Positions 62,955-64,000 of a stretch of 64,000 bases of DNA are shown here, piece after piece (the first letter of the stretch is position 1; the number at the start of each line of letters is the position of its first letter). The DNA lies in NCBI RefSeq assembly GCF_002994005.1, contig NZ_POSN01000001.1, forward strand, positions 1 to 64,000, written 5' to 3'. Source of the stretch: Apilactobacillus quenuiae. Lineage in GTDB: Bacteria; Bacillota; Bacilli; Lactobacillales; Lactobacillaceae. Under the pieces are notes generated by a model. It was given only the letters and a program-made list of their open reading frames with translations. It was not told where the DNA came from and did not search any database. Both the position numbers and the translations under genes were made by a program.

Positions 62955-64000
62955 TTGTAAAAAAAGAAGATAAAGTTGATAACGTCAATGATAAAAATAA
63001 ATGGATATCCCTTAAATGGAAATGGTCCATTGGTTCTGCCATCATAATTTTTTTGATTTTATCTATTTTTTCTTTCTTAATCTATAATCGATTCTCTGAT
63101 GTCTTATTAAATCAAGAATCAATTCATACTAGTGAAACCTTAAGTGCATTGTCTGGTAAACTTACTGGTTTTAATAATAATCTTTCAGAAAAAGAAGTTA
63201 TAAGTATACTCAGTCCTCGAAACGAAAATATTAATGAGTCTAAGAGTGAAGATGGTGTTCATTCTAATTCTCTATTTAGTAGTATTTCTAGAGATGATAT
63301 AATAGTTAACGTTTTTGATAAAGATGCTAATCCTATCTTTTTTTCTAGACAGACTGAAAGAAAATTTATGAAAATTGGTCATATAAATACTAGAACTAAT
63401 AATAATTCTAAGTATAATAATAGTTATTCATTAATTGAAGAATCACCAATTTATTCTAAAAGAACAGGTAAAAAAATTGGTTATTTAAGAGTTATTAATA
63501 ATTTAACCGATTATCATGTTTATACTAAAAAACTAGTAATAATATTAATTGTAATACTTTTACTAGGAGTATTTTTTGCATCATTATTGTCATATATACT
63601 AGCTGCATATATGTTGAGACCTATTAAAATGATTTCTGATACAATAAGCAGTGTGAACGACTCACCAGAAACAGATGTTAGAGTACCTAGACTCAACCAA
63701 AACGATGAGTTAACAGACTTAGGGAACATTTTTAATGACATGCTGGATACCATGCAACGCTATATTGATCAACAACAACAATTTGTTGAGGATGTTTCTC
63801 ACGAATTGAGAACTCCAGTGGCTGTTATTCAAGGCCATTTAAAAATGCTATCTAGATGGGGGAAAGATGATCCTGAAATCTTAGATGAATCTATTAAGTC
63901 TTCAATTGATGAAATTAATCGTATGAAGAGTTTAGTTCAAGAAATGTTGGACTTATCTAGAGCTGAACAAGTTGAAATTAATTATAACAATAAATTAACT
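62951..64000 (+). CDS. Sensor histidine kinase (ArlS-like), cut by the window end
   Basis: The open frame starts at the ATG overlapping the regulator stop and runs to the edge, giving 350 codons. Layout: cytoplasmic N-terminus of about 27 residues with KWKWS, TM1 (about 29-48), an extracellular sensor region of about 140 residues, TM2 (about 191-217), a HAMP linker (MLRPIKMISDTISSV), and the dimerisation helix with phospho-acceptor His284 in EDVSHELRTP. The ATPase domain is outside the window. It is the partner of the regulator just upstream. Confidence 0.92.
   Translation, partial: MIVKKEDKVDNVNDKNKWISLKWKWSIGSAIIIFLILSIFSFLIYNRFSDVLLNQESIHTSETLSALSGKLTGFNNNLSEKEVISILSPRNENINESKSEDGVHSNSLFSSISRDDIIVNVFDKDANPIFFSRQTERKFMKIGHINTRTNNNSKYNNSYSLIEESPIYSKRTGKKIGYLRVINNLTDYHVYTKKLVIILIVILLLGVFFASLLSYILAAYMLRPIKMISDTISSVNDSPETDVRVPRLNQNDELTDLGNIFNDMLDTMQRYIDQQQQFVEDVSHELRTPVAVIQGHLKMLSRWGKDDPEILDESIKSSIDEINRMKSLVQEMLDLSRAEQVEINYNNKLT

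Overview
This window is a stretch of core chromosome from a low-GC Gram-positive bacterium, almost certainly a member of the Lactobacillaceae with an unusually AT-rich genome. An Apilactobacillus- or Fructilactobacillus-like organism would fit, but the genus is a guess. The evidence is an SMK-box (SAM-III) riboswitch on metK, PepV, L-2-hydroxyisocaproate dehydrogenase, a D-Asp cross-bridge gene set, Lys-type MurE, and gene order shared with Bacillus and lactobacilli (leuS-ytgP, ecsAB-hit-prsA, ytpP-ytpR-sftA-murC, polA-mutM-coaE-nrdR-dnaB-dnaI, infC-rpmI-rplT, yqeGH-yhbY-nadD-yqeK-rsfS-yqeM, ylbM-yceD-rpmF).

Layout. 1-1390 is the end of an rRNA operon: the 23S tail, 5S rRNA, twelve tRNAs and a terminator. 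1428-4290 holds metK under its riboswitch and an MFS exporter. 4282-9461 holds mnmM, leuS behind a T-box, and a MurJ-like flippase. 9448-15262 carries stand-alone metabolic and envelope genes: nnrD, pepV, a deoxynucleoside kinase, mscL, a secreted S53 protease and one unknown. 15409-17791 has a short UvrA paralogue and tRNA-Leu(CAG). 17951-23488 is a four-gene peptidoglycan operon: asnB, murE, D-aspartate ligase and aspartate racemase. 23480-27258 has a small membrane protein, hicD, a DUF2187 protein, tRNA-Gly(CCC) and argS behind a T-box. 27332-38035 has a class A PBP, yhaO-yhaN, prsA, hit, ecsAB, trmB and small proteins. 38154-43918 has ytpP, ytpR, sftA, murC and a BI-1 protein. 43991-50886 is the DNA replication and repair run from polA to dnaI. 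50894-53159 is thrS with a promoter and T-box. 53164-54559 is the infC-rpmI-rplT operon with its leader. 54623-60920 is the ribosome-assembly, NAD and tRNA-modification run ending with rpmF. The end holds adhP and a two-component system whose kinase runs off the window.

Functionally the window is dominated by translation (tRNAs, three aminoacyl-tRNA synthetases under tRNA-sensing leaders, ribosomal proteins, ribosome assembly factors), cell-wall synthesis (MurE, MurC, D-Asp branch enzymes, PBP1A, flippase, PrsA) and DNA maintenance. Most convergent gene pairs are separated by a single compact bidirectional terminator hairpin, often touching one or both stop codons.

I found no insertion sequence, prophage, CRISPR array, toxin-antitoxin pair or obvious defence island. 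Nothing here is clearly a new system. The points most worth a second look are the complete Lys-D-Asp(Asn) cross-bridge operon, the YhaO/YhaN pair with a membrane hairpin inside YhaN and no yhaM next to it, a terminator placed just ahead of the trmB ribosome binding site, and two genes that appear to start on non-canonical codons (infC on ATA, a small hypothetical gene on ATT).
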